Shown one piece after another: positions 9,381 to 19,188 of a stretch of 19,764 nt of DNA; the stretch's first letter is position 1, and each line of letters starts with the position of its first letter. A program made the position numbers and the translations under genes. Source of the DNA: Poronia punctata (lineage: Eukaryota; Ascomycota; Sordariomycetes; Xylariales; Xylariaceae); assembly GCA_022579005.1 (NCBI GenBank), contig MU401874.1, positions 1 through 19,764 of the forward strand, written 5' to 3'. The notes under the pieces were generated by a model, which saw nothing but the letters and a program-made list of their open reading frames with translations, searched no databases and had not been told where the DNA came from.

Positions 9381-11107
9381 TAACTAAACTAAATTAAAAA
9401 GTATTAAGAAAATAAAGGTACTTAATAAAAAAGCGTTAAACACTTTAATAAGCAGCTTAAAATTTAATAATTTAGCAATAAGTATTACTTTATACTAACT
9501 TAAAAAACTTTTTATAACTTATATTTAATAAATATTTGCTTTTATACTATACTTAAACATACTAATACTTTTTAAACTAGCAAAGTTATAATTATGTTTT
9601 TTTTTACTACTTTTTATAGCAAACACGGTTTAAAAACTACTAAGGCATATAAACAGCTTACTATAAAAAAGTAAAATATTTATAGCTTTTTTAATTTTAA
9701 TAACTATATGCAAGCTTAAAACTTAAAGCTATTTATATTATTTAAGTTTATTATAATAAATTCTAAATAAAAATTTAGTTTACTTATAGTTAACAAGGCT
9801 TATACTTATAAAAACTTATTAAATATAATATATAAACTTATTTATATAATTTATAAGAACGTTACTTTGTTAAGCTTTGCTACGCTTTTAATAAACTATT
9901 TTTAAAACATGCTTAGCTATTTAAAAATTAGGTTTACAAACTTGTTAAACTTATTACTTTTTTTAAAAAACTTTAATAGCTTTTATTTATACTAAAAAAC
10001 GCTTTTTTTTAACTTATTTATACGTTTTAGCTATTTGCTTTACTTTAATATAGCTAGGATAAAATAAGACCTTAACCTAATTAGCTAGCTATTACTTGTT
10101 AACTTTAATAACCTATAAATTATGCCTAGCATAAAAGTCTTTACTAAAGCTTATAATAATAACTACTTTTAGTAAACTTTATTACTTACTTTTTTTTTAT
10201 ATATAGTAAAGCAATATTAGTAATTTTTTAACCTTTATAAACAAATAATTAGCTAGATTTATTAACAAGTTTTTTTTTGCTATAATATAAGCACTAAAGT
10301 AATAACCTTAATAAGCAAGAAAGTTATACTTAAAAATAATATACTTAAAGCCTAGTTTATAACTATTTATTTTTTATTAAATAAAAAAGGTTAGCGCAAG
10401 TATATATTTTAGTTTAATAACTATATAAATAAGTTATTTGCTATATTTTTAACTAAATTAATATTTAATATTATTAAAGCATAGTAAAACAAAATATATA
10501 TTAATTAGCACTAGCATAATAAACGTAAAAAACTTTTAACTTTTAACTTTAGTATTTAGCGTAAACTAGATATTATTATATTAAACCTAAACAATGTTAA
10601 GATTTTTTACTTAAATAATAACTTTAAAAAAAATTTAAAAATAAATAGCAGCAAAGTAATAATATATTTAGTTAGCTAAAATAAAAATAATATAAAGGAT
10701 TATAGTAATTTAAATAGTAAGCTAAATAGTAAGCTAAATAGTAAGCTAGGTAATAATTTGCTTACTTTAGTAAAGTTAAAAACTAAAAAACTTGCTAATA
10801 AAAATAGCAACTTTAAGCTAGTTATTTTTATTATAAAAAAGGCTATTATAATAAGGGTAAACAAAGTCTAAAAACTAATTATAAAAATAAAAAATAGCAA
10901 AGCATAATTTATTTTTTATATTACTAATATAAATAACTAAGCAATATTGCTTATTAACTAAATTAGCTAGTTTTAGTTTATTATTAAGCGTAGCTTACTA
11001 CTTATATATTTTATAATATAAGTGCTTAACTATATTAATAAGCTACATAACTTTAAACATTTTTATTTTTTTAATTGTATAGTTATTATAATAAAGTTAC
11101 TTTAAAT
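9380..11107 (+). pseudogene. Decayed plus-strand gene, unrecognised (about 575 codons)
   Basis: One frame (first bases at 0 mod 3) can be followed from about 9380 to a TAA near 11107, interrupted only by TAA/TAG. An in-frame ATG at 9594 is followed by MFFFTTFYSKHGLKTTKAYK, but the frame is readable about 70 codons upstream, so the start is probably earlier. Other pieces are KNVTLLSFATLLINYF (about 9855), IMPSIKVFTKAYNNNYF (about 10120) and an exact 12-bp triplication (10713-10748) giving Asn-Ser-Lys-Leu three times. Surviving Gln codons follow purines. I considered a fungal tyrosine recombinase of the DUF3435 type, because the block could be a large transposon, but I could not point to the catalytic Arg/His/Tyr set. 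I leave it unnamed. Hairpin 5 lies about 100 bp downstream. Confidence 0.6.
10713..10748 (+). repeat. 12-bp unit repeated three times inside a decayed gene
   Basis: AATAGTAAGCTA occurs three times in exact tandem. The length equals four codons and the copies are in frame with the surrounding decayed gene, reading Asn-Ser-Lys-Leu. The three copies carry no difference between them, so either duplication was recent relative to the mutation or all were changed alike. Confidence 0.85.
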
Positions 11108-11204
11108 ATAGCAATAAGTATATTTATTAATTTTAATTTTTTTTTTTTAGGCGTAGTTTTACTTAATTTAACTTTAATGTTATTAATAGTAATATTTGCT
11201 TTAT

Positions 11205-11243
11205 AAAAAACTAAATATTTATAGCTAAAATATTTAGTTTTTT
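11205..11243. repeat. 3'-end hairpin 5
   Basis: The left arm starts at 11205 and the right arm ends at 11243 with a run of T. The arms match the family consensus exactly over the core. It stands between two plus-strand pseudogenes, about 100 bp after the upstream gene's last readable codon. Confidence 0.85.
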
Positions 11244-11259
11244 GTTGCTTTTAGCTTTT

Positions 11260-12477
11260 ATTATTTTTTTTTTTATAATTGCCTTGTTTGCTAATATTTA
11301 TATAAAAAGATTTATATTTTGCTTTATTTTCTTAATATAAAAGTTAGCACTATTGCTTTTTATTATTTAAATAAAAAGCGTTTTAAAATTATTAAAAATT
11401 TTAATAATCTTATTAATAGCATATAAGTTTTAGTTTATAGTACTTATATAGCTAAAGCAAGTATTAATTTTTATAACTACTGCTGTTGTAAATTTATTAT
11501 TGCTTTAAAATAAAGTACAAATATATTAAACTAGGTTTTAAGTTATTTAGTTTATATTAGTTAAAAGCGCTTTATTAAATAGAAAATATTTATAGTTATA
11601 AAAACTATATATAAGTACTATAAAGCGATTATATAAGCTAAGTTTTTTTAATAGCTAGCTATTAAAAGTATTATTAACTTAAATATTAGCAGTGTGCTAA
11701 AAATTATTGTTTATTATAAGTTAATTTGCTTTTTTTATAACTAGCTTTATAGCCAGTTTTTTTTTAAAATTGCAAATTATACTAATAATAATATCTTTTT
11801 TAAGTTTTTTAGCTAAGTTAGCAAAAAAATATTAAAAATTGCTTGCTTTGCGCTAGCATATTTTAAAAATGCTAATAAACTTTATAAGTATACTAATATA
11901 AACTACGTTGCTTATGCTATTATATAAGCTAAAATAAAAAAGCTTAACTTTAACTTTAATATTATAATGCTTATAAAAGTATAAAAATATAGCAATTTAA
12001 AGCACTTTAAAATTAAAGCTATTAAAAACAACTTGCTAGCTAAGGTATACTTTACTTTTAGTGCTGCTATAAAAAAGGAAAACAATAATATTTTTACTTA
12101 TAAAAATAAATATAATTACGCTATAAAATAAAAAAAAAAGTTTAAAAAGCAGCTATTTAAAAAAAAGGCAGCAAAGACAAAGAAGTAAAAAGCTTAAAAA
12201 AAACAGTTAAAGTTAATATAAGCTAAAAAAACTAAATAATTTATTAGTTTAGCAAAAAAATAAAAGCGCAGTTTGCTAACTACTTTATAATTTATTTTTA
12301 AAAAAAAGCTAAAAATTAGCAAATAAGTAGATAGCAACTATTTAAGTTTAAAAGCAATCTTTAAAAAGCAATATTAAGTTGCTAACATATTTATATAAAT
12401 ATTATTTTATAGCTTTAAGTTTAGTAGAATACTTGCTACTATAGCTGTTTTTTTATAGTTTAATTAACTACTATTTA
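11260..12477 (+). pseudogene. Decayed plus-strand gene with Lys-rich C-terminus, unrecognised
   Basis: I followed one frame from about 11565 to a TAA near 12477; the part from 11260 to 11565 is assumed from composition and spacing. Interruptions are TAA/TAG only. Readable pieces are ILKIACFALAYFKNANKLYK (about 11830-11890), NFNFNIIMLIK (about 11950) and VYFTFSAAIKKENNN (about 12050). The last 120 codons are strongly basic, with KKQLFKKKAAKTKK near 12150. Surviving CAA/CAG follow purines. The upstream part is hydrophobic (about 11720-11830), possibly one or two buried or membrane segments. Hairpin 6 follows and is shared with the convergent minus-strand gene. No family could be assigned. Confidence 0.55.
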
Positions 12478-12587
12478 TATTATAACTATATAAAATATAT
12501 ATATTATATTTATATTTACTTATTATTATTAGTTTATATTATAGCTTAATATTTTTTTTTTAATTATTTTTAGTAGCTGCTTAAACA

Positions 12588-12635
12588 CTATAAAAAACTA
12601 AATATTTATTGCTTAAAATATTTAGTTTTTTATAG
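12588..12635. repeat. 3'-end hairpin 6 (longest perfect palindrome)
   Basis: Here the pairing extends beyond the family core: CTATAAAAAACTAAATATTT pairs with its exact reverse complement, a 20-bp perfect stem with a loop of about 8 bases. It lies at a convergent junction, with a plus-strand gene ending on the left and a minus-strand gene ending on the right. One palindrome could serve both. Confidence 0.85.
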
Positions 12636-12639
12636 CTTT

Positions 12640-15190
12640 ATAGTTTTATATTTTTTTTATATATTTATTAAAAAGTAAAAAACTATATTATTATATTGTA
12701 AACTTAAAAAATAATATGTTTTATATTTACTTTATACCTACTAGCCTGTTTATTTGCCTTTTTTAATATATATATTACTTTTTTGTTTGTTTTTTTATAC
12801 TTATTAATATAATACTATATAACTATAACTATTAATTTTAAATATTATATTAACGCTTTTAAAAACTTATGTTTTTAAGTACTTATAATCTTTTTACTAT
12901 ATTTAACAAACTTTTAACGCTAATGCTTTTATAAAAACTATTACATTATTACTTTATATTTTAATTACATTTATTACTACGTTTTTAATATAAATAATAG
13001 CTTATTTCTTAGCTGTAAGCATTTTTTATAATAATAGCAAAGGCTATTGTTTATTTTTTTATACGCTGCTAACTATATTATTATTTTTAGTTATAAGTAT
13101 TATATACTTTGCAATATTTAGTTTACTAGTAGTTAGTTAATAAAAAGCAAAATAATAGTAGTAGTAAAGATTAAAGCAAGCATAAGGTTTTTTTATTTAT
13201 TTATAATTAACTATATATATATTAGTTAGCAAGTACTTAGAAAAATAATTAATATATGCACTTATATTTAATATAAACGTTAAAGCGTTTATTATTAAAA
13301 AATATTACTGCTTTATATGCTATGCTTTTTAAGTAAGTAATAAGTATACTATATTAAAATTAAGTATTGTATAAGTAGTTTTAGTTTATATATTGCTTAC
13401 TGCTATAAAAGTTTTTAAGTTAATTAAAAAATAAATATTAAAATAAGGTATAAAAAAATGCTTTTTTAATAAAAGCATTACTATAGTATATAAAAAATAT
13501 ATAAACTATGTTTAACTTAAGTAAGCTGCTTATTTAATACTTAATATAGTTTAATAAATGTTGTAATAGTAAAAATATTGTTATAAACTAACGTAATGCG
13601 TACTAACATAACTTATAGCAAATAAAAAAAAGTAAAGTTAGTAAAATTTTATAATTATAATTACTTTACCTTAATAATAATATTACTTTATAAGTATATA
13701 TTATATAGCAAGCTTGCTTTTAATATAATAAAAAAACATAGTAATAAAAAGCTTTTATGCCCTAGTTATTATATTAAATATTTTTAATTTATAAAAGGTT
13801 ATATATTTAAAATCTTTATTAAAGCTATTTAGCTAACTTTTATAAAATTACTTATAAACTACTTATATATAGTAGTTTTTATATTACTTTAAATTTTAAA
13901 GCTTATTACTAGTTTAGGTTTTTAAAAGGCAATCTTTACTATTTTTAAAGCTTACTTAGCTTTGCTTTTTTTTAGCAAGTTTAAATATAGCTAAATTGCT
14001 ACTATTAATTTTTTTTGTATTTAGCAGTTCTTTATTGCTATTTTTAGCTACTTTTAGCTTAGCTTTTTTTTTTTAGTTTTTTATACTTTTATTAGTTATA
14101 TTAGCACTTTTAGTATTTTTAACAAGCATAAAAGTTATAATATTTTTAACTTATAAAGTAAATACTTTAAGCTTTTTTTTAAAGCTTAGTTTAAAAGTTT
14201 TTACTTTTTTATGCTTATTATAAAAAAAAATCTAACTTTTATTTTTTGTTGCTAAAGTAAAAGTAAAAAAAGCAAAAGGCTTTTTAATTATAAAAGCAAG
14301 CAGTTTAAGTATACTTTAGTACTTTATAGTATTAAAAAAGCATTTTATACTAACTTCTAACTTATTAATAGCGCGTTTATAATAACTTTTATACTTATAG
14401 TTAAGCACTTGTATATAAAGCAATTATAGTAAAAATAAAGTAAGTAAGCTTGTGCTAATATTGCAAAGCGCTTTATTACTAAGTAGTAATTAAAGCAAGT
14501 TTTTTATAAAGTTAAAAAAGCGCTAATAAAAAGCGATTTTAAAAATATTAAGTTTAAATGCTTAGTTTTAAACACTATTAAAATATTTTCTATTTTTATA
14601 CTTTAAGCTTTTAGCAATAAAATTATTAAGCATTATATAAACTTTATATAAAAGTGTATAGCTTTTAAAGTAGCTAAGTAGTAATTAAAACCTAGTATAA
14701 ATATATAAATTATAGTTTATGCCTAAATATTGTTTAAAATGCTAACTTAACTTTAGCTATTTTAATAAAGTGCTTTTTATATATTTTAGCTACGTAGTAA
14801 AAGCATTTATAATTTAACTATTATAAGCAGTATTATTAATAGTAAAAACTTGCTATAATACTAATATATTTGTTTTAAGCTAATTTAAATATGCACTTAA
14901 AAAGGTAATTATTTATATAAAGCTATTAAATAACTTAAAAAAACCTAAGTAAAATTTATATTAATATATTAACAAAATTTTAAACTAATAAATACTATAA
15001 GCATTTTTTTTTTTAATAATTAGCATAGCAAAGCAATTATAAGTTTAGGCAAAAGTATAAACTGCTTTTTTTTAAAGCGTATTTAAGTAGTAAAGTAAAA
15101 TATTAAATATATAAAACTTAGTAATAGCTAATATAGTAGCTAACAATTTAAATATAATTAAAGTTAATATATGCTTAAAAAAAACTAAGT
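12640..15190 (-). pseudogene. Long decayed minus-strand gene, unrecognised (about 850 codons)
   Basis: One minus-strand frame was followed from about 14580 down to about 12830 with only TAA/TAG interruptions; the ends are extrapolated to the flanking hairpins. Pieces in order: KRFAILAQAYLLYFYYN (about 14470), KKKKAKLKVAKNSNKELLN (about 14050), YITFYKLKIFNIITRA (about 13790), LFAISYVSTHYVSL (about 13610), KKHFFIPYFNIYFLINLKTF (about 13430), YFLIINALTFILNISAYINY (about 13260) and IIYIKNVVINVIKI (about 12980). The mix of aromatic and aliphatic residues suggests a globular or membrane-associated protein, with a basic linker near the middle. Surviving Gln codons follow purines. It converges with the plus-strand gene ending near 12477. 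Family unknown. Confidence 0.6.
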
Positions 15191-15204
15191 AATATAAGAA
15201 GGGT

Positions 15205-15248
15205 AAAAAAAACTAAATATTTTTAGTTAAAAAAATATTTAGTTTTTT
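15205..15248. repeat. 3'-end hairpin 7
   Basis: The left arm begins in the A run at 15205 and the right arm ends in the T run at 15248, with both arms matching the family core. It lies just past the 3' end of the minus-strand pseudogene at 15251-16000 and upstream of the long minus-strand gene. That fits the rule that each copy marks a gene end. Confidence 0.85.
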
Positions 15249-15250
15249 AT

Positions 15251-16000
15251 AGTTTTTAAAAAAGAAAACGTAATAATATAATAATAAAAAACTTATACTT
15301 ATAAAAGCGTTATAGTTGCTATAATAGTTGCGTAGGTTATTAGACTTTAACTTTATATTTTTAGTTTAAGTAAATTTTAAATTATATAGCTAAATATTAA
15401 ACTATTGCTTGCTAAAAAGTATATAAGGCTATAATAGCTAACTAGCAAAAGCACTTAAAAGTTAACGTAAACACTTTTAAACTAAAATAAAGCTTTATAA
15501 TTTTTAATATTGCTAAAAGGCTATAAGCTTTTTAAAGCAGCTTAAAATGTTTTAATTTTATTAAAGTACGCTGCTGTTTGCTATATTAAGCATAAAAGTT
15601 ATATAACGTTTAAAACAATAGCTGCTAATACAAAAATATTAATACTTTTTTAATTTTTATAAAAATTATTAGTTTTTAACTTTTTAAAGTAATGCTTATA
15701 ATAAAACTATAACTATAAATTATATACTTTATAAGTTTTTAGTATAAAGTAAAGTACTAGCTATAATATTTTTATTAATAAATTACCTAGCTAATTAGTA
15801 GTACTAGTAATCTTTACAAAGCCTTTTAAGTTTATAAACTAATACTTTTGCTAAAAATTATAGTTTTGCAAAATACGGTTTTTTTATACTATAAAAAAAG
15901 TAAAAAAATCTTTTTAAGATTAGATTATTATTTTTAGCATATTAGGGTCTATGTTTTATAGCACAATATAATTAAAATTTATTAAAATAAAAAGCTTAAT
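15251..16000 (-). pseudogene. Decayed minus-strand gene, unrecognised
   Basis: A minus-strand frame can be read from about 15760 down to the hairpin at 15248, interrupted only by TAA/TAG. Pieces are SYSFIISITLKS (about 15690), SKQQRTLIKLKHFKLL (about 15570) and YKYKFFIIILLRFLF (about 15290, next to the end). In-frame CAA/CAG that survive again follow purines. The start is not fixed; 15760-16000 continues plausibly but was only partly read. The gene appears divergent from the plus-strand pseudogene beginning near 16082, with no hairpin between the two 5' ends. Function unknown. Confidence 0.5.
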
Positions 16001-16081
16001 AACTTTATTATAAAAGCGTTTTTATTTTTTTAATTCTTTTTAGTTTTTTTTATAATAAACTTTTTTATAATTAATTTTTAA

Positions 16082-16673
16082 ATAAAAGGCGGAAAGCTAG
16101 GTTCCGGTCTAAGTTTAGGCTAAGAGCAGATAAAGGTTTTAAAAATTAAATTACTTTTAAAAAATGTAAGCTTAGGTAAAAGTAGTAAAGTAAATTAAAG
16201 TATAACTAAGTAGCTTTATTAAAAATAAAAGGACTTTTATAAATAAGTATTTGTTTTTTATATTTTAATATATTTAGCAATATTGCTACTAAATAATCTA
16301 AGCTTTAAACTAGTTTTTTATTAAGTACTTTAAGATAATAAAAAAACTATAAAGGGCTTAGGATTTTAAAATCTTTATAAAACGTTATAAGTTAGACTTT
16401 AAAAGCTAAAAAATAGTATAAATATATATTATTAAAACTTATTTAGTACTATTGCAAGGTACTAGGATTTTAGTAATAAATTAAATATGTATAATAAGTA
16501 TAGCTTGCTAAGCACCTTATAAAAAAAAGATATTAGTAAAAAGAGTGCAAGTTAAAGGGCAATATAACGTTTTTTTTTTATTGCTTATAGTAGCAAAGCG
16601 CGTGTAGTACTAATAAAACAGGGCAAATATAGCTATAGCTATTAAATAAGGTTAATATAATATAAAAAAGTAT
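16082..16673 (+). pseudogene. Decayed plus-strand gene with Gly-rich start, unrecognised
   Basis: A plus-strand frame (first bases at 2 mod 3) runs from about 16082 to the hairpin at 16676 with TAA/TAG interruptions only. It opens with KGGKLGSGLSLG, then one stop, then EQIKVLKIKLLLKNVSLGKS, an unusually well-preserved stretch that keeps TCC, GAG and GGA. Later pieces are NKKTIKGLGF (about 16340) and KKDISKKSAS (about 16530). No start codon was found next to the readable part, so the 5' end may lie in an upstream exon or be lost. It converges with the small minus-strand gene beyond the hairpin. Family not recognised. Confidence 0.5.
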
Positions 16674-16675
16674 AT

Positions 16676-16716
16676 AAAAAACTAAATATTTTTAAAGTTA
16701 AAATATTTAGTTTTTA
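16676..16716. repeat. 3'-end hairpin 8
   Basis: The left arm starts at 16676 and the right arm ends at 16716, with the core identical to the other copies. It stands at a convergent junction: the plus-strand decayed gene ends on its left, the minus-strand gene on its right. Confidence 0.85.
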
Positions 16717-17135
16717 ATTAAGTACGTACTATTAGTGTATAAGTAGCACTTAAATAAAACAAGATTAGAAAAATAAGTATATACTGTAGTAAAGGTTTAT
16801 ATTGTTTGTTTTTATTTTTTATATAAGTTTTTATTAAATACTTTATTAAAAATAATTTTGTGCTTATTAGTTTTTATTTTTTATTTAGTTTTAAAGATTG
16901 CAACAAAAGCTTTACTTGCTTTATAAAACTAATTAAAGGTGTTAAAAAAGTTTTTTATAATTATATTGTAAAGGTTACAGCTGTTGTACTTATTATGTTT
17001 ATTTAAATATTGTAGTAGGATTAGGGCTAGCTAGCTACTTTAGCTTTTTTAGGCTTTTTAGGCTTTTTAGGCTTTTTGGGCTTTTTAGGCTTTTTGCTTG
17101 CCTCTTTTTTTGCAAGGCGCTATTTTAAAGAAAGT
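16717..17135 (-). pseudogene. Small decayed minus-strand gene with Lys-Lys-Pro repeat
   Basis: On the minus strand a frame begins near 17130 with AKKEASKKP, runs through five or six Lys-Lys-Pro units and KAKVAS, then continues through INIISTTAVTFTI (about 16980), TPLISFIKQVKLLLQSLKL (about 16900), YIKNKNKQYKPLLQYILIF (about 16800) and SATYTLIVRT to a TAA next to hairpin 8. Interruptions are TAA/TAG only. The product would be about 135 residues with a basic N-terminal tail and a hydrophobic C-terminal half. The tail recalls chromatin-binding or nucleic-acid-binding proteins by composition only. Another frame of the repeat reads Lys-Ala-Gln with CAA changed to TAA in all but one unit, so the frame across the repeat is not certain. 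No family assigned. Confidence 0.5.
17040..17095 (-). repeat. 9-bp tandem repeat, about 6 units
   Basis: AGGCTTTTT recurs about six times with one variant (GGGCTTTTT). The unit is three codons and lies in the minus-strand small gene, where it reads Lys-Lys-Pro in the frame that continues best downstream. Simple slippage explains its growth. Confidence 0.85.
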
Positions 17136-17360
17136 AAAAAACTAAATATTTGTTAAAAGGGTTTTTAAGCTTTAAAAAAAAGATGTAAAAAGAAAGGTAA
17201 AGGTTTAAAAGAGAAATAAAGGCAAAAAGATATTTAGTTTTTTAATAAGCACTTTATTAGTATAACTTTATAACTACTAGTAATAAATATTTTATATAGC
17301 TATAAAAATAAAGGCGTATGTTTATAAAGCTAAAAACATTATAAAATATTTAGTTTTTTA
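17136..17360. repeat. Compound 3'-end hairpin 9 (one left arm, two right arms)
   Basis: A left arm (17136-17152) is followed by right arms at 17230-17243 and 17343-17360. The arrangement mirrors hairpin 2, which has two left arms and one right arm. The roughly 75 bases between the first pair are purine-rich and less mutated (they keep GGGTTT, GATG and GAGAAA). It lies at the 3' end of the minus-strand gene at 17380-18200. Confidence 0.7.
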
Positions 17361-17379
17361 TGCTTTAATTAATTTGTTA

Positions 17380-18200
17380 TTACTAGCAAACGTGGCTATT
17401 TTAGCATAGTTTAGTTAGTATATATATATATTTAAAATAGGTTTTAGTTATATAAAAAAATACTATAATATATATTTAGTATTTATTTAATATATCTTAT
17501 TTATTGTATACGTTGCTTGCTATATTAATAGTTTTATTTAGATTTTTAATTTATCTTTTTATTTTGTTTTCTTATTTTTTTATATAATATGCCCTTTACT
17601 TATATAAGCATAAACTTAGTTACAAACTTAAACTAATTATTTTAATAAACGTCCTTAGCCGTATTTTTGCTTTTAAATTAACTATACTTAAAAGAATTAG
17701 GCAAGTTTTATAATACAACAGTAGGCTTATTTTTTTTATTTATTTTAAATAGTATTGGTAAGACTTTTTTTATAAGGTTATAAATGCTAAATTATAGCAT
17801 GTTGTTATTAGTTATATATTTATTATAAAGCAGCCTTATGTTAGTAAAGGCCTAGTAAAAGGAAATAGTAATACGTAATTATATAGGTAAATCTAATTAT
17901 TAATGCTGCTAGTTGCAGCTAATATTAGCATATATTTGTTAGTGGTTTATTAGCAAAACTAAAGACTTAATTACTTTATTTATTAGTTTAGTTTAATAGC
18001 TATATTTTGCATGTTTTATATTGTTTAGATTATTAATTGCTAAATTGTATAAAGCTTGCTATTATAAGAAGTTTTTTTAAGTAGAAAATATAAAATATAA
18101 GCTTATTAAATTATAATAATTAGCTGCTTGTTATAATGTAAGGTAATATTAGCTACTTATATATACTTATTAAGTGCTACATTTTAAGTTTGTTATTAAG
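17380..18200 (-). pseudogene. Decayed minus-strand gene, unrecognised (at least 270 codons)
   Basis: A minus-strand frame was followed from about 18100 to about 17440. Pieces are NMQNIAIKLN (about 18010), NKYMLILAATSSINN (about 17930), YNYVLLFPFTRPLL (about 17870), YYKTCLILLSIVNLKAKIRL (about 17690), YKQRAYYIKK (about 17600) and TINIASNVYNK (about 17530). Interruptions are TAA/TAG. One in-frame CAA (in TACCAATAC, about 17756) follows a pyrimidine, the one exception I met to the purine rule, so mutation may be lighter here. The central part is Arg/Lys-rich and could be a helix. The start is unresolved and may lie beyond 18200. No family assigned. Confidence 0.55.
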
Positions 18201-18914
18201 TACTTTATAGGTACTTATTATTATATTCTTTAAAAAAACTACAACCGGTGCTAAAATAATAATAATTAAGCTAGTAATTAAAATTATATTTACTTTATAT
18301 CTCTTCTTGCTACTTTAATTTTTAAAAAATAAAAAAAATTTTTAAGATCTTTTTTTTTACTTTTGCTTTGCTTATAACGCTATTTATAACTTGTTTTACC
18401 TACTAACTTAAATAATAAAAAAGCCTACTATTATATTTACTTTTATATATTCTTTATTATATAAAAACACTTTAAAAAAACGCTATTTTTTAATGTTATT
18501 GAAAATAGAGGTCTAGCTATAGCTAAAGGTTACTATTAAGTATAAGTAACTGTATTTTAACTAGCTTTTTTTTTACTAATAAAGCTATTTGCACCTAAAT
18601 AAAGCTACTAGCCCGCTGCTTTATAATAAGTGCTTTAAGCTTAGCTATTATTATACTGTTGTGCTTAATATACCTTTTTATATAACCTATTTTTGTAGCT
18701 ATGCAGGGGTCTACTGTAGCGCTTATTGCGTAAGCTATATAAACGCTAAACAAAACTTATATTTATTTATTTAGTAGAGGTTAAAGGCTAGTTTGCTTAT
18801 ATTAGTAGTAATAAGTAAAGTAATAAAGCGTTTAATAAAAATGCAGCTATAAGGATAGGCTGTTAGGTTTATAACAGCATAAGGTTACTTAGTTACTTAG
18901 CTTATTTAATGCCT
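18200..18914. other. AT-rich stretch with no supported gene
   Basis: I found no convincing decayed frame. A 61-codon open stretch at 18589-18774 (plus strand) has only a TTG start and no recognisable features, and I do not call it a gene. Scattered better-preserved spots occur (ACCGGT near 18245, GGTCTAG near 18511, GCAGGGGTC near 18703), suggesting mutation is lighter towards this end. Upstream sequence of the minus-strand gene may be included. Confidence 0.4.
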
Positions 18915-19052
18915 AAGTTTATAAAAAAAATAATGTTTTTATTTTATTTATTATAACTATAATTATTTTGCTATATTATGCTTAAGTTTATAAAGGAAAT
19001 AGTGTTTTTGTTTTATTTGCTATAATTATAACTACTTTTGCTATATTGTTTT
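18915..19052. repeat. 69-bp direct repeat, two copies
   Basis: AAGTTTATAAA begins a unit at 18915 and again at 18984. The copies share the order GTTTTTATTTTATTT, TATAACTATAATTA and TTTTGCTATATT with about a dozen differences. The second copy is less AT-shifted (AAAGGAAATAGTG against AAAAAAAATAATG), consistent with uneven mutation of two once-identical copies. Confidence 0.75.
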
Positions 19053-19188
19053 TGTTTTTTATAAAAAAAAATACGTTTAAAAGTAGTTAGAGGATTTTTT
19101 ATTTTAAATAGAAAATAGCTAATGCTAAGACATTTGCATTTTTATAAGAAGGTTTTCTTAGTATTAAGCACTGCTAATAACTACCTAG
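19053..19188. other. Short spacer before the satellite arrays
   Basis: Nothing recognisable. It contains GAGGATTTT and GAAGG, contexts that are rare in the rest of the window, so it belongs with the lighter-mutated right edge. Confidence 0.4.

Noticed and set aside
16085..16140. A tRNA gene, because of GGTTCCGGTC resembling a T-arm.
   Set aside because: No acceptor stem, anticodon arm or spacing consistent with a tRNA could be built around it.
3446..18200. An alternative genetic code in which TAA and TAG encode Gln (as in many ciliates), making the genes intact.
   Set aside because: The frames also lack Trp (TGG) and nearly all Glu/Asp codons, and do not end in TGA. A recoded intact genome would keep those amino acids and use TGA as stop. 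Decay by C-to-T change explains all three.
18589..18774. 61-codon plus-strand open frame.
   Set aside because: It starts at TTG, has no recognisable motif, and stands alone in a stretch without supporting context. An open run of this length by chance is plausible.
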